Numbered from the stretch's first letter, positions 32,810 through 40,753 are shown. The stretch is DNA of 64,000 nt from Spirosoma endbachense (GCF_010233585.1 NZ_CP045997.1:6029001-6093000); one strand, 5' to 3'. The notes: a model not told the origin generated them from the sequence alone. Made by a program: numbers and translations.

Positions 32810-33250
32810 TTAAAGGAAGTGTAAGTGATTTACGGCAAACTTGACAAGGTCTTTGGCCGTGGACAAACCAAGCTTGGCCGTAATGTGGTTTTTGTGGTTG
32901 GCCACGGTCCGGACATTGATGGAAAGAAGGTTGGCAATATCTTTGGTATGATGACCTTCCCCAATCAGCTTCAGGACCCGTAGTTCCTGTTCACCCAAGC
33001 GTTCAACGCCGTGATAGGCGTTCAGGTCTGCAACCTTCACCGCTATCCGGCGGCTTCTGCGTTGGTCTTCTTCATTGATTTGGTCCCGGATTGCCCAAAC
33101 GTTTAGGCTATCAATTGGGCCAACCAAAGCGTCAACAATTCGCTTGAAATACGCGGACGTCTGTTCATCCGAATGGAAGCGTTGAAGACCATCCAACGCC
33201 GTTTTCAGCGCCCACAAGGCACTATTATCTAAATTACGGATTGGTTTCAT
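32810..33250 (-). CDS. LuxR-type HTH regulator
   Basis: 146 residues from ATG 33250; the longer frame from GTG 33271 adds seven residues. The C-terminal part (about 86-143) is a LuxR-type helix-turn-helix: LGEQELRVLKLIGEGHHTKD, then IANLLSINVRTVANHKNHIT and AKLGL. The N-terminal 85 residues are not a recognised receiver or autoinducer domain. It is the only DNA-binding regulator I recognise in the phage, so it could control the early-late switch or the operators. This is inference. Confidence 0.85.
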   Translation of the reverse strand: MKPIRNLDNSALWALKTALDGLQRFHSDEQTSAYFKRIVDALVGPIDSLNVWAIRDQINEEDQRRSRRIAVKVADLNAYHGVERLGEQELRVLKLIGEGHHTKDIANLLSINVRTVANHKNHITAKLGLSTAKDLVKFAVNHLHFL

Positions 33251-33338
33251 AACGGGCAGATTTACGGCCACCCGTCAAAATGGTTGCATCCATCAATAGT
33301 GGTGCATAGTTTTGCAGTGTGAACATTTGACAGAAACG

Positions 33339-33386
33339 TTTGATGTTTATGCCCGTACTGTTGCCGCCAAGCTGTTCAGTACGGGC
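33339..33386 (+). promoter_or_regulatory. TTTGATGTTTA motif followed by terminator-like hairpin
   Basis: TTTGATGTTTA on the plus strand is followed by a hairpin GCCCGTACTG/CAGTACGGGC (33351-33386) with CTTTTTATTTT after it. The hairpin faces the opposite way from the genes around it, so it may end a short plus-strand transcript or peptide (ATG at 33349). Confidence 0.4.
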
Positions 33387-33395
33387 CTTTTTATT

Positions 33396-33698
33396 TTAAA
33401 TGACCGGGCTTGTCATTTGCGCCGTTGACGTGATTTCAATTGGCGTCACGCCCGGAATGTATTCAACCAATTTTTGCCGGTCCACCAAGTCCCAAAAATC
33501 TTCCAGGTCATACGTTACTGGATTGGGTGTCAGTGTTTCCAGAATTTTAACCTGAGTGGTCCGATAGATACTAACAACACCACCCGGGCGGTTTTCGTCT
33601 ATCCAAGCGCCCGTCTTGTCAACAACCGCGAATTGGCGCTTTCCTGAAGGTGTCACCCACCACGTAAAGAGTTGAACAAAGCGTTCATTTGTGGCCAT
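33396..33698 (-). CDS. Hypothetical early phage protein
   Basis: 100 residues. Small beta-rich protein: ERFVQLFTWWVTPSGKRQFAV, later RTTQVKILETLTPNPVTYDL. No motif. One base separates it from the stop of the upstream gene. Not recognised. Confidence 0.65.
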   Translation of the reverse strand: MATNERFVQLFTWWVTPSGKRQFAVVDKTGAWIDENRPGGVVSIYRTTQVKILETLTPNPVTYDLEDFWDLVDRQKLVEYIPGVTPIEITSTAQMTSPVI

Positions 33699-33699
33699 G

Positions 33700-34110
33700 T
33701 CAGACGTTAGGATTTAAGCCATACTTTTCCGGATTCTCCACGTTTTCCATGATCATGACCCGATTGTTGGCTAATTCTTCCATGTAATGCCGACAGGCAT
33801 TTAATGAATCTACGCTTTCACACTGGCTTAACTTGCGGACCATTTGAATGGCCACGTCATTCATGATTTGAATTGGCTTCAGTTCTTCTTCTGTATGGGA
33901 AGCCAAAAGACGGGCTTTGGTTTTATCGGCGGCTTCCTTCACCGCGGACGTGAACTTGTCATCCGCGGCCACACTGGTCAACATCAGCTTGGCCATGTTC
34001 AGAAGCAAATAATTCACCACTGTATTCTTCTTTTTGGTTGCCCCTAATTGAAGCAATGATTGGCCAATGACGGGCCGTGTATTTACGGAAGATTTGTTTG
34101 TTTGATTCAT
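33700..34110 (-). CDS. Hypothetical early phage protein
   Basis: 136 residues from ATG 34110; a GTG at 34119 is in frame. Helical: LQLGATKKKNTVVNYLLLNM, then SVAADDKFTSAVKEAADKTK. ATGA overlap with the small protein upstream. Function unknown. Confidence 0.65.
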   Translation of the reverse strand: MNQTNKSSVNTRPVIGQSLLQLGATKKKNTVVNYLLLNMAKLMLTSVAADDKFTSAVKEAADKTKARLLASHTEEELKPIQIMNDVAIQMVRKLSQCESVDSLNACRHYMEELANNRVMIMENVENPEKYGLNPNV

Positions 34111-34247
34111 CGGTTCCACTTGTTAAAACGATTATTTAATTGATTTTCTGAAGGGCTGAAGGCATCCAAAAAGCCCGGATTAATTAGCAGGATAGCCACG
34201 CCAACCACTATGGCCAACGGTAGCAAGGGAAGCAACAGCCACTTCAT
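34107..34247 (-). CDS. 46-residue single-pass membrane protein
   Basis: A small gene of 46 codons. It starts MKWLLLPLLPLAIVVGVAIL, a TM helix, with a soluble tail of about 22 residues. Both ends are coupled: its ATG overlaps the previous stop (34244-34247, ATGA) and its stop overlaps the next start (34107-34110, ATGA). Double coupling makes a chance frame unlikely. Function unknown. Confidence 0.7.
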   Translation of the reverse strand: MKWLLLPLLPLAIVVGVAILLINPGFLDAFSPSENQLNNRFNKWNR

Positions 34248-34459
34248 GACTTTGGTGTTGAAAAGTGTTTAATCAGCATGAAGACGCCCCAAAGAATGAA
34301 GGTTGATGACATCCCAAGGAAAGCGATATTGGCCACCAATGACAGTTCCTTAACGGCCATGGCTACCGTTGACATTATGGGAAAAAGAATGTACAGATAC
34401 AGCGCCGGAATAATGACCCAAAGGGCCGAAATCAGTAAGACAGTTTTCAAATTCATCAT
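34244..34459 (-). CDS. Small two-TM early membrane protein
   Basis: 71 residues. Two hydrophobic segments (about 6-32, TVLLISALWVIIPALYLYIL; about 46-64, IAFLGMSSTFILWGVFM). Coupled by ATGA to the 46-residue gene. Not recognised; small membrane proteins in early phage operons can modify host functions or prevent superinfection. Confidence 0.65.
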   Translation of the reverse strand: MMNLKTVLLISALWVIIPALYLYILFPIMSTVAMAVKELSLVANIAFLGMSSTFILWGVFMLIKHFSTPKS

Positions 34460-34462
34460 GGC

Positions 34463-34693
34463 TTAATTCTGGTTTACAATTCCCTGAAGTGTATTCTTCA
34501 CTTTGTCAAGTTGGGCTTGGGCCAACTTCAGTTCCTTAATGTTGAAGGCGGTTAGTTTGTATTCTTCAGACCGTTTTTCAAGGTCTCCCAAGGCGTCTTC
34601 CGCTTCAACCTGATAGTCATTCAATTGGGAAGTCAATTCCGCAACCTTGTCAATCATTAGGTCAACTTCTTCTTTTGTTTCGTAGGCTAACAT
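34463..34693 (-). CDS. Hypothetical coiled-coil early protein
   Basis: 76 residues, mostly one coiled coil (EEVDLMIDKVAELTSQLNDY, then GDLEKRSEEYKLTAFNIKEL). Three bases separate it from the next gene. Unrecognised. Confidence 0.6.
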   Translation of the reverse strand: MLAYETKEEVDLMIDKVAELTSQLNDYQVEAEDALGDLEKRSEEYKLTAFNIKELKLAQAQLDKVKNTLQGIVNQN

Positions 34694-34718
34694 ACTGGTT
34701 AATATTATCGGTGAATCT

Positions 34719-34871
34719 TCAGTTTACCCCTAGCCGGATGACTAGCAATTTGCTGTTTGAGCCAGTGACCAACACGGTCCAAAACAGCGAATTAAAGGGA
34801 AGCACAAACGGGAAATCCGGGCTTCCGTAGTCATCAAATGTCCATAGCTGGAAAATATCCACGGTTTCCAT
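34719..34871 (-). CDS. 50-residue protein missed by the long-frame reading
   Basis: ATG 34871 to TGA 34719, 50 codons, beginning METVDIFQLWTFDDYGSPDF and ending in a beta-like TNSKLL/VIRLGVN stretch. The frame overlaps, out of phase, the longer 34742-34984 frame, whose end reads as shadow-like Cys/Arg/Phe. The 50-codon frame has a more protein-like composition. Low to moderate confidence. Confidence 0.5.
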   Translation of the reverse strand: METVDIFQLWTFDDYGSPDFPFVLPFNSLFWTVLVTGSNSKLLVIRLGVN

Positions 34872-34985
34872 TGATTTGGGTTGCTTTGTGCGTTTGTCAG
34901 AATAATGTTTTGAAAATTGAACTGTGGATCTCGACGAAAACAGAAGATTATTCCGGCGGGAACGCGTCCCGGCGGTTTGTTCATC
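34872..34985. other. Gap between small early genes
   Basis: About 110 bases between two small genes. One frame (ATG 34984) is open here and is coupled by ATGA to an upstream frame, but its continuation overlaps the 50-residue gene. I cannot decide whether it is coding. Confidence 0.3.
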
Positions 34986-35102
34986 TTACTTTTTCCGGGC
35001 GGCTTTGACTATCCATTCCAAGCCAAGCACTAGAATGATTAGCAGTAAGACCGCCCGGTCCGTCCGGCCTTCGCTTTCGAGTATCCAGCGTAGTAAATCC
35101 AT
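34986..35102 (-). CDS. 38-residue membrane protein overlapping ssb stop
   Basis: ATG 35102 overlaps the ssb stop as TAATG (shared base 35102); stop TAA 34986. It starts MDLLRWILESEGR and continues with a hydrophobic stretch AVLLLIILVLGLEWIV and a basic end. A single-pass small membrane protein, 38 codons, translationally coupled to ssb. Function unknown. Confidence 0.65.
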   Translation of the reverse strand: MDLLRWILESEGRTDRAVLLLIILVLGLEWIVKAARKK

Positions 35103-35518
35103 TAAAATGGAAGGTCATTGGAGTCATCACCACTGACGCCGGTTGTCGCTGGTTGTCCGGCTGGCGTGGCCACCGGCGGAAGGTCATTTCCCGCCGGACG
35201 GTCAGTGGCCGCACCTAGTAATTGAAGCCGGTTTACGGCAACCCTAAATTTTGGATAGTATTTACTATCCCGGTCAGAGAAGTAAACTTCCGCCCTTGGC
35301 TTGCCTTGGATAAATACTTGGGTTCCTTTCTTTAGGTATTGGGCAACCGCCGTATTGTCCATGTTGCAGTCATACCAAACTGTCCGGTCAATCTTCGTTC
35401 CGGCTTGGTCTTTGTAATCGTCATCAACGGCCACACTGAAGGATAAAAACTTTTTTCCTGAATGGTCAATCATTTTGGCGTCCTGACCTAACCGGCCAAT
35501 GAGTTGAATTTGTTGCAT
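35102..35518 (-). CDS. ssb: Phage single-stranded DNA-binding protein
   Basis: 138 residues. OB-fold domain in the first 105 residues (IQLIGRLGQDAKMIDHSGKK, FLSFSVAVDDDY, VWYDCNMDNTAVAQYLKKGT, YPKFRVAVNRLQLLG), then a Pro/Thr-rich linker and the acidic tip DDSNDLPF that in SSBs recruits partner proteins. It protects single strands during phage replication. In the replication operon, downstream of the primase-helicase. Confidence 0.95.
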   Translation of the reverse strand: MQQIQLIGRLGQDAKMIDHSGKKFLSFSVAVDDDYKDQAGTKIDRTVWYDCNMDNTAVAQYLKKGTQVFIQGKPRAEVYFSDRDSKYYPKFRVAVNRLQLLGAATDRPAGNDLPPVATPAGQPATTGVSGDDSNDLPF

Positions 35519-35553
35519 TGTTTTTTAAGAATTATAAATGGAAAATAGTTGTG

Positions 35554-35778
35554 TTATTTGGCAAGCAATCCGGCGTTGGCAAAGGCTTGTTGAAAAATCA
35601 GAAGTTCCTTGGCTTTAGCCTTTTTTAGCCGCTTATGAAGCGCAAACAGGTCTTTCTGGGCTTTGGCGAATTCTTCTGATTGAACCGGAATAGTGTTGAG
35701 TTTCAGTTGGGCTTGGCGGTATTCTGCTTTAAGGTCTTCAATGTCCTGAAGCAATTCTTTTAGGCTTTTAGCTTCCAT
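35554..35778 (-). CDS. Hypothetical coiled-coil early protein
   Basis: 74 residues, nearly all helical and charged: KSLKELLQDIEDLKAEYRQA, later KDLFALHKRLKKAKAKELLI. Ends with FANAGLLAK. Not recognised. Lies between the 140-residue gene and ssb. Confidence 0.6.
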   Translation of the reverse strand: MEAKSLKELLQDIEDLKAEYRQAQLKLNTIPVQSEEFAKAQKDLFALHKRLKKAKAKELLIFQQAFANAGLLAK

Positions 35779-35784
35779 GTCCCT

Positions 35785-36207
35785 TTAGTACAAAAGCGGT
35801 CCATTGTCCACCGCTGGCTTTAAATCCGAGTTAAAAACAAGGCTTCCTTTGCGGACCAATGCCACAATTGCCTTGGCCACGGCGTCCGCCATTTTGTTGG
35901 CTTGGAAAGATTTCCAATTAGTGACCATGCAGTAATATTTTTCACCCGGTTCAGTGGGTGCTTTGAACCCGCGGCTAATCCCAACGTAAAGAACAGGAAC
36001 ACGATGACCGGAAGACGGAATTGGAAGGGCTTCAAAGAGTTCTGAAACGGTTGGCGCGTCCACGGTAAGTCCATGTTTTTCGTCCATGGAAATTGGCGTC
36101 AGTTCGTCAAACATATCAAAACCAACAAGGTTGTTTTGAGGAAATCCAAGGCTTTTCAACTGCCAAGCCAGATTTAATGAAACGTGATTTTCAGGATTGA
36201 TTTTCAT
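35785..36207 (-). CDS. Hypothetical early phage protein
   Basis: 140 residues. Contains KINPENHVSLNLAWQLKSLG, GHRVPVLYVGISRGFKAPTE and a C-terminal KGSLVFNSDLKPAVD. Soluble, no known motif. In the replication operon; possibly a recombination or nucleic-acid-binding accessory, but this is only context. Confidence 0.6.
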   Translation of the reverse strand: MKINPENHVSLNLAWQLKSLGFPQNNLVGFDMFDELTPISMDEKHGLTVDAPTVSELFEALPIPSSGHRVPVLYVGISRGFKAPTEPGEKYYCMVTNWKSFQANKMADAVAKAIVALVRKGSLVFNSDLKPAVDNGPLLY

Positions 36208-36240
36208 GATATTGTATGGTTAGAAATCTATCAATTGCAC

Positions 36241-36648
36241 TTACTCTTCGGTATCGTCATCGTCCCAACCATCAAGGATTGTGACCCGGCGATGAAACGA
36301 TTTGTCTTTGGGTAGGTCCTGAACCCTACATGAAGCCGTTATGATGAGCGTTGGCAAAATGACAAAGGGCCGCTTCCCCATTGGATTTATTACGATCTCC
36401 CGGCCAACAAGTGAAGCCAAAAGTGACAATTGATTCACTGACGCATTTTCCAGAATCAGATATTCCGTATTTAGCTGACAGTCTTTAAAAAGCGGTGAAT
36501 AACTATTTGTGCATGGGTCAGAAATAGTAATGTCTGTTATGCCTTCAACATTCACCCGGACACCTGAGCAACCAAAAGTCAGATTCTTGGCCCGTTCCGC
36601 CCGTTCTTCCGGGTCAGGACCAATAATGATATAGGCTAAATGATTCAT
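36241..36648 (-). CDS. Hypothetical early phage protein
   Basis: 135 residues from ATG 36648 (MNHLAYIIIGPDPEERAERA). A frame from ATG 36675 is also open, but its first codons are the TTTGATGTTTAACC leader motif read as protein (MFNHNQ), so I prefer 36648. Contains NPMGKRPFVILPTLIITASC and a C-terminal acidic stretch GWDDDDTEE. Unrecognised; sits directly after the primase-helicase. Confidence 0.6.
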   Translation of the reverse strand: MNHLAYIIIGPDPEERAERAKNLTFGCSGVRVNVEGITDITISDPCTNSYSPLFKDCQLNTEYLILENASVNQLSLLASLVGREIVINPMGKRPFVILPTLIITASCRVQDLPKDKSFHRRVTILDGWDDDDTEE

Positions 36649-36665
36649 TGTACTAAGCTGGTTAT

Positions 36666-36677
36666 GGTTAAACATCA
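36666..36677 (-). promoter_or_regulatory. TGATGTTTAACC leader motif before gene 36241
   Basis: TGATGTTTAACCATAACCAG on the minus strand, 17 bases before the preferred ATG at 36648. Its own ATG would be the false start of the longer frame. Confidence 0.5.
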
Positions 36678-36678
36678 G

Positions 36679-39594
36679 TTATAAAAGTTCATTGATTTCA
36701 TTTCCGGGCGTCATGACATATACCATTTCCTTTGGCGTTCCCGTCCCATTCGGACGCCGGACAATGCGCCCTTGGCTGTTCAGAAGTTCATCCGGATTTA
36801 AGTTGTAGCCGTGGAATTTGGTCCAAGCTTTTAGCGCCTTCAGAAAGCGTTGGGAAGAAAAAGTTTTAAGCTTGGTTGAATTTTCAAAATCCTTCATGGC
36901 ATCTTCTTTCAAAATCAGCTTGTCCAGATTGCCACTTTCAGGGCTGAAATACACTTCCGCCCAAGTCCGGAAATGGTCCCCCATTTCGGACATTAAGTTC
37001 CGCTTGCTGACGTTCGACATAGGCGGTGCAATCTTTTCTTCACATGACATATAGAAGCTTAAACATTGAGCCATGAAGTTGTAAAAGGCATTCCATTCGG
37101 CTTCTGTGAAGTCTGTAAACAGGGTTTTCCCAAAGTCATCATTGGGCGTCCAAGATCTTTTATAATCCCCGTTGTTCTCGTGGTAATAGTCGCCAAAGAC
37201 AGTATAAAGCTTACGGCGTAATGATGACGGGTCCGTCATACGGTCTCCAAAGTTGGTATCAAACCAGAATTTTGGCGAGTCATCAAACTGAATTTCAAAT
37301 GACCGCTTCTGTTTCGGATTGATAGTCATGGAAGACGTCAATGGCGCAAAGAAGAAGTCAAACTTCAGGTACTCATTGGCGTCTTCAATGTGAATCAAAT
37401 CCGTATCAGTATCCACGTTTTCAAAGACGTGCGGATTTTCAGTCAACTTGGTGTTTCGTCCGTCCAATTGGACCTTTGTGACAATCTTATACAGCGCCTT
37501 GGCCACAATACCCTTTCCGGCTCCGCCGTGGCTTTCACCGTCATCAGATAGCTTGTTATCCATGGCAAAGACCGCCCACGGACGGGCCGGATTTTTATAG
37601 CGGTGTAAGGCATAGCCAATGGCAAAAATCCGGTTTATTAAATGAAGCTTTTGTTCGGCCACTTCTTCCGGAAGAAGCAAGCCACCATCAATGGAAAACT
37701 GATTTTCCTTTTTGTAAATGGCCTGAATTTCCGCCGTGTTGTGGGCTAACATTTGCCGGACTTCTTCATCATTGAACCCGTATTGTTCCGCGTATTCCGC
37801 CCGGGCTTTGGGCGTCATGTCACACAGCTTCAGACGTTCTTCCAATTCCTTCCGCCAATGGACCCGGCAAGTCTGAATCAAAAATTTGAAGAACAAACAG
37901 GACTTGTCTTTGATGTCAATGTCCCAAGCGCCGGACGCGTCCTTTGCTATGGAAAACATAGGGCCAAGAAGCTTGGCATTGTGTGAAATTACCTTATGAT
38001 CCCAGATGACTTTATCCAGTGTACCACCCTTTTCTTCAGTTACCCCGGCGGCTGTCACCCGCCAAGCTGACTTCCGGAAAAACATATATTGATAATCGGG
38101 TCCGTAGGTCTTAAAGTCGCCCACAAATATGGGCAAATTGCCCAAGCTGGAATCTGACAATTGGGGAGTCCGGAACATGGTATTCCGTAAGTCCGTACTA
38201 GCTTTTCGTTCTTCTAAAAAGCTATGGATAAAATCTTTGACTTTGCCCGGGTCAATCGGTTTGACAATGTTATTGTGGACATGAACAAACATGAAGCCTT
38301 CCTTTTCCTTCAGGGAAGGCATACGACCAAACCCGTTTTTAAATAGAAAATTGTAGCCATGAACGTTGTTGAAATCATACTTCACCAGTGGCTTGCCAAA
38401 GCGGATTTTGGGTTTGCCTGTCCGGTCATCCCGGCTGATATTTTCGTCCCAAAACTGATAGGGAAGCGCAATCCGGCGTAATTCATCAAAATCAAATTTC
38501 CGGAAGTGTCTAAGGAAATCCCGGACATCTTTACAGGCATTGCCCCGCCCGTCCCGGAATGTCTTCAATGACTCGGGAAGCCAAATGGTCCGGATAGCCA
38601 AAAATTCCATGGCTAATTTGTGGGCTTCCTTCAATCCGGTTGAATCAATATCAGGAAGGTTATAAACAACATCCGCAATCCGGAAGAATTCTTTGACGTC
38701 TTTGGCCTGAAGTTGGGCTGTTTCGCTGTTCATCCAAGCCACTTGGTAGCCAAGGGCAGCAACGTTCAACGCGTCACTTCCGCCCGTACAAAGTATGACT
38801 TCCGGAAGCTTCTTATCTTTCCGTTTGTCTTCCGCGTCTTCGTCATCCGGGTCATAATCGGCATCCGCTTTGGCCTGAAGTTCAGCGTATTTCCTTTGGG
38901 CTTGGTCTAACCCATGAATGAAGTGTTCCGGCTTTGTGCCATAGCCTTGGAATCGGTATTGTTTTTCAGCCTTGGGTTTGTAAAGCTTCTTCCAATCCCC
39001 TTCATCCCAAAGAAAGATTGGGAACAACTCATTGGAAGTATATTCATGGGTAACGCCTTTTGTGGTGTAAGTGTAGGACTTCAGGCATTTTAAATGGTAG
39101 TAGGTACAAAGCCGGACCGCGGACGCCAACCGGCTTGAATCGTCCCGACCAAGGGCCTTCCACGCTCCATCAGCAAACAATGTCCGGACGTCATGGATTT
39201 CAAATTCCTTTTCATCAAAGGTCATTAAGCCTTGGGATTCATCAGGTTTTGCCGCCCAACTGTTATATCCCGGCTTGGCTTCCGGCAATTCGCTTCCCTC
39301 AAATTGATAGAATGCGGCCACGGTTCTAAGCGCCGTAACAAAGTCACAATTATCTTCCGCTTGGCAGATAGCCACCGCGTTCTTGCCCTTGCCTTCCCCG
39401 CCGAAATCAGTAACAATCCATGTTCCGTCTTCCGTCTTTTTTAACCCGGCGGACGCGGTCTTTTCGTCCCCTCTTACTTTGAACTTCCGGGATTTTTTGG
39501 TTTCACTTCCCCGGGCGTCTGGGTAACGGTGAAATATATACGCCAACCCACCGTCTATGGCTAACAACTCTTTAATTTCAATATGCTTACTCAT
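36679..39594 (-). CDS. Phage primase-helicase (TOPRIM plus SF3 helicase)
   Basis: 971 residues. Region 1-110 resembles the primase zinc-binding fold (KFKVRGDEKTASAGLK, then GTWIVTDFGGEGKGKNAVAI) but lacks the zinc cysteines. Region about 260-330 is TOPRIM-like: LCTGGSDALNVAALGY, then YNLPDIDSTG with the acidic pair. The C-terminal part is a DUF5906/SF3-type helicase: Walker A HGGAGKGIVAKALY (about 690), Walker B LIHIEDANEYL (about 733) and motif C WFDTNFGDRM (about 780). It would prime and unwind phage DNA. SSB is about 1.2 kb downstream. Confidence 0.88.
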   Translation of the reverse strand: MSKHIEIKELLAIDGGLAYIFHRYPDARGSETKKSRKFKVRGDEKTASAGLKKTEDGTWIVTDFGGEGKGKNAVAICQAEDNCDFVTALRTVAAFYQFEGSELPEAKPGYNSWAAKPDESQGLMTFDEKEFEIHDVRTLFADGAWKALGRDDSSRLASAVRLCTYYHLKCLKSYTYTTKGVTHEYTSNELFPIFLWDEGDWKKLYKPKAEKQYRFQGYGTKPEHFIHGLDQAQRKYAELQAKADADYDPDDEDAEDKRKDKKLPEVILCTGGSDALNVAALGYQVAWMNSETAQLQAKDVKEFFRIADVVYNLPDIDSTGLKEAHKLAMEFLAIRTIWLPESLKTFRDGRGNACKDVRDFLRHFRKFDFDELRRIALPYQFWDENISRDDRTGKPKIRFGKPLVKYDFNNVHGYNFLFKNGFGRMPSLKEKEGFMFVHVHNNIVKPIDPGKVKDFIHSFLEERKASTDLRNTMFRTPQLSDSSLGNLPIFVGDFKTYGPDYQYMFFRKSAWRVTAAGVTEEKGGTLDKVIWDHKVISHNAKLLGPMFSIAKDASGAWDIDIKDKSCLFFKFLIQTCRVHWRKELEERLKLCDMTPKARAEYAEQYGFNDEEVRQMLAHNTAEIQAIYKKENQFSIDGGLLLPEEVAEQKLHLINRIFAIGYALHRYKNPARPWAVFAMDNKLSDDGESHGGAGKGIVAKALYKIVTKVQLDGRNTKLTENPHVFENVDTDTDLIHIEDANEYLKFDFFFAPLTSSMTINPKQKRSFEIQFDDSPKFWFDTNFGDRMTDPSSLRRKLYTVFGDYYHENNGDYKRSWTPNDDFGKTLFTDFTEAEWNAFYNFMAQCLSFYMSCEEKIAPPMSNVSKRNLMSEMGDHFRTWAEVYFSPESGNLDKLILKEDAMKDFENSTKLKTFSSQRFLKALKAWTKFHGYNLNPDELLNSQGRIVRRPNGTGTPKEMVYVMTPGNEINELL

Positions 39595-39672
39595 GGCAAA
39601 TGGCTAAATGAATGGGTAGAAGACAAAGCTTCCGCCAACCATGCGACCGGCGGAAGTCCCGAAGTTTAACCC

Positions 39673-40125
39673 TTAACCATTGCCTATAATTGGACGGGAA
39701 GCCCACACGTCAACCACCATGCAAACCGTTTCCAAGTCCTGAATGAACGTGGCCAGCTCTTTCTTGACATTGGCTTGCAGATAAGGCGGAATGACATCTG
39801 ACGCCCACACGAAAAACCATTGATCTTGTTCCAGAAGGAACGAATAAAGAAGATTCCATTCAAAGCCGTACAATGTCATTTTGTAATCCCAAGACCGTTC
39901 AAACGGGCCAAAGGTTTGGTATAGCTTATAGAGGTCTTCCCGGCTTGTCTCAGACTCATACGCCCCTGTTCCCTGAAGTTGCCAGACTTGAAACATTCGT
40001 TGACGGATAACCCAATCCAGCGTTGCCGGAATGGTCATTTCAGCCTTCATTGGCAATAAGTTTCCCTTACCCACGGACGTCAAAAAATTGACCGTCCGCG
40101 GATTCAACGCGGTCATTAAATTCAT
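39673..40125 (-). CDS. Hypothetical early phage protein
   Basis: 150 residues. Helical with aromatic residues: EMTIPATLDWVIRQRMFQVW, then SWDYKMTLYGFEWNLLYSFL. Not recognised. Upstream of the primase-helicase in the same operon. Confidence 0.6.
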   Translation of the reverse strand: MNLMTALNPRTVNFLTSVGKGNLLPMKAEMTIPATLDWVIRQRMFQVWQLQGTGAYESETSREDLYKLYQTFGPFERSWDYKMTLYGFEWNLLYSFLLEQDQWFFVWASDVIPPYLQANVKKELATFIQDLETVCMVVDVWASRPIIGNG

Positions 40126-40163
40126 GGAAGTAAAGTTTTTAAGATGTGATTGAATTGACTGTG

Positions 40164-40388
40164 TTAGTCATTGCACCCGTAACGAGTGTTCAATAAATGC
40201 TGAAGAAAAGTGGCCAACCGTTTGGTCTTGTAAAACCAACACAATTCACTAAGCTGGAAAGGTTGATTGACACATCTGAAGGCGGTGACAACCGTTTGGG
40301 ACCGGGTCAACAGCTTGGTCAAAACAACGTCTGATTCATTGGCAAGCGGACTAAAATCGTCCAACTCCATGGCTTCCTGAATACTCAT
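40164..40388 (-). CDS. Hypothetical small early protein
   Basis: 74 residues from ATG 40388 (MSIQEAMELDDFSPLANESD); the frame extends back to TTG 40460, which overlaps the upstream gene and looks like shadow. Contains CVNQPFQLSELCWFYKTKRL. Unrecognised. Confidence 0.55.
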   Translation of the reverse strand: MSIQEAMELDDFSPLANESDVVLTKLLTRSQTVVTAFRCVNQPFQLSELCWFYKTKRLATFLQHLLNTRYGCND

Positions 40389-40392
40389 TGTT

Positions 40393-40707
40393 TTAACGAT
40401 CAAAACGTAATTGCCCCTTATCCATCCAAAAGCCGAACGTAACACCGGCGGCAATTTCAAGGGTCAGTAATTGTTTTTCCGCCTTAACTGTATGTTGTGA
40501 TTCCGGGCGTAAGCAATCAAAGATGTCCAATAAATCCTGATAGCTGTTTAACGGTGTCCAGCGTTGGCCATATTCGTCCGTATAGCCTTCTATGACGTTG
40601 GGTTCACCATCTTTCCACGCGTCATGTGTGTTGAAGTGTGCATCTTTCAGAATTCGGTCTTTTACCGATTCAGAAAGGCTTGGTTCTGCAACCATTTCAT
40701 TACTCAT
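40393..40707 (-). CDS. Hypothetical early phage protein
   Basis: 104 residues. Acidic/neutral, with DGEPNVIEGYTDEYGQRWTP and C-terminal LLTLEIAAGVTFGFWMDKGQ. Leader holds the TTTGATGTTTAACC motif 18 bases upstream of the ATG at 40707. Not recognised. Confidence 0.6.
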   Translation of the reverse strand: MSNEMVAEPSLSESVKDRILKDAHFNTHDAWKDGEPNVIEGYTDEYGQRWTPLNSYQDLLDIFDCLRPESQHTVKAEKQLLTLEIAAGVTFGFWMDKGQLRFDR

Positions 40708-40725
40708 CTTTTTAACTGGTTATAT

Positions 40726-40740
40726 GGTTAAACATCAAAA
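40726..40740 (-). promoter_or_regulatory. TTTTGATGTTTAACC leader motif before gene 40393
   Basis: TTTTGATGTTTAACCATATA on the minus strand, ending 18 bases before the ATG at 40707. Confidence 0.5.
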
Positions 40741-40753
40741 AAGTACTGCAATT

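Noticed and set aside
34981..35214. 77-codon minus-strand frame across the ssb end
   Set aside because: Mostly Arg/Pro/Gln-rich shadow of ssb; the 38-codon frame starting at 35102 has better composition and coupling.
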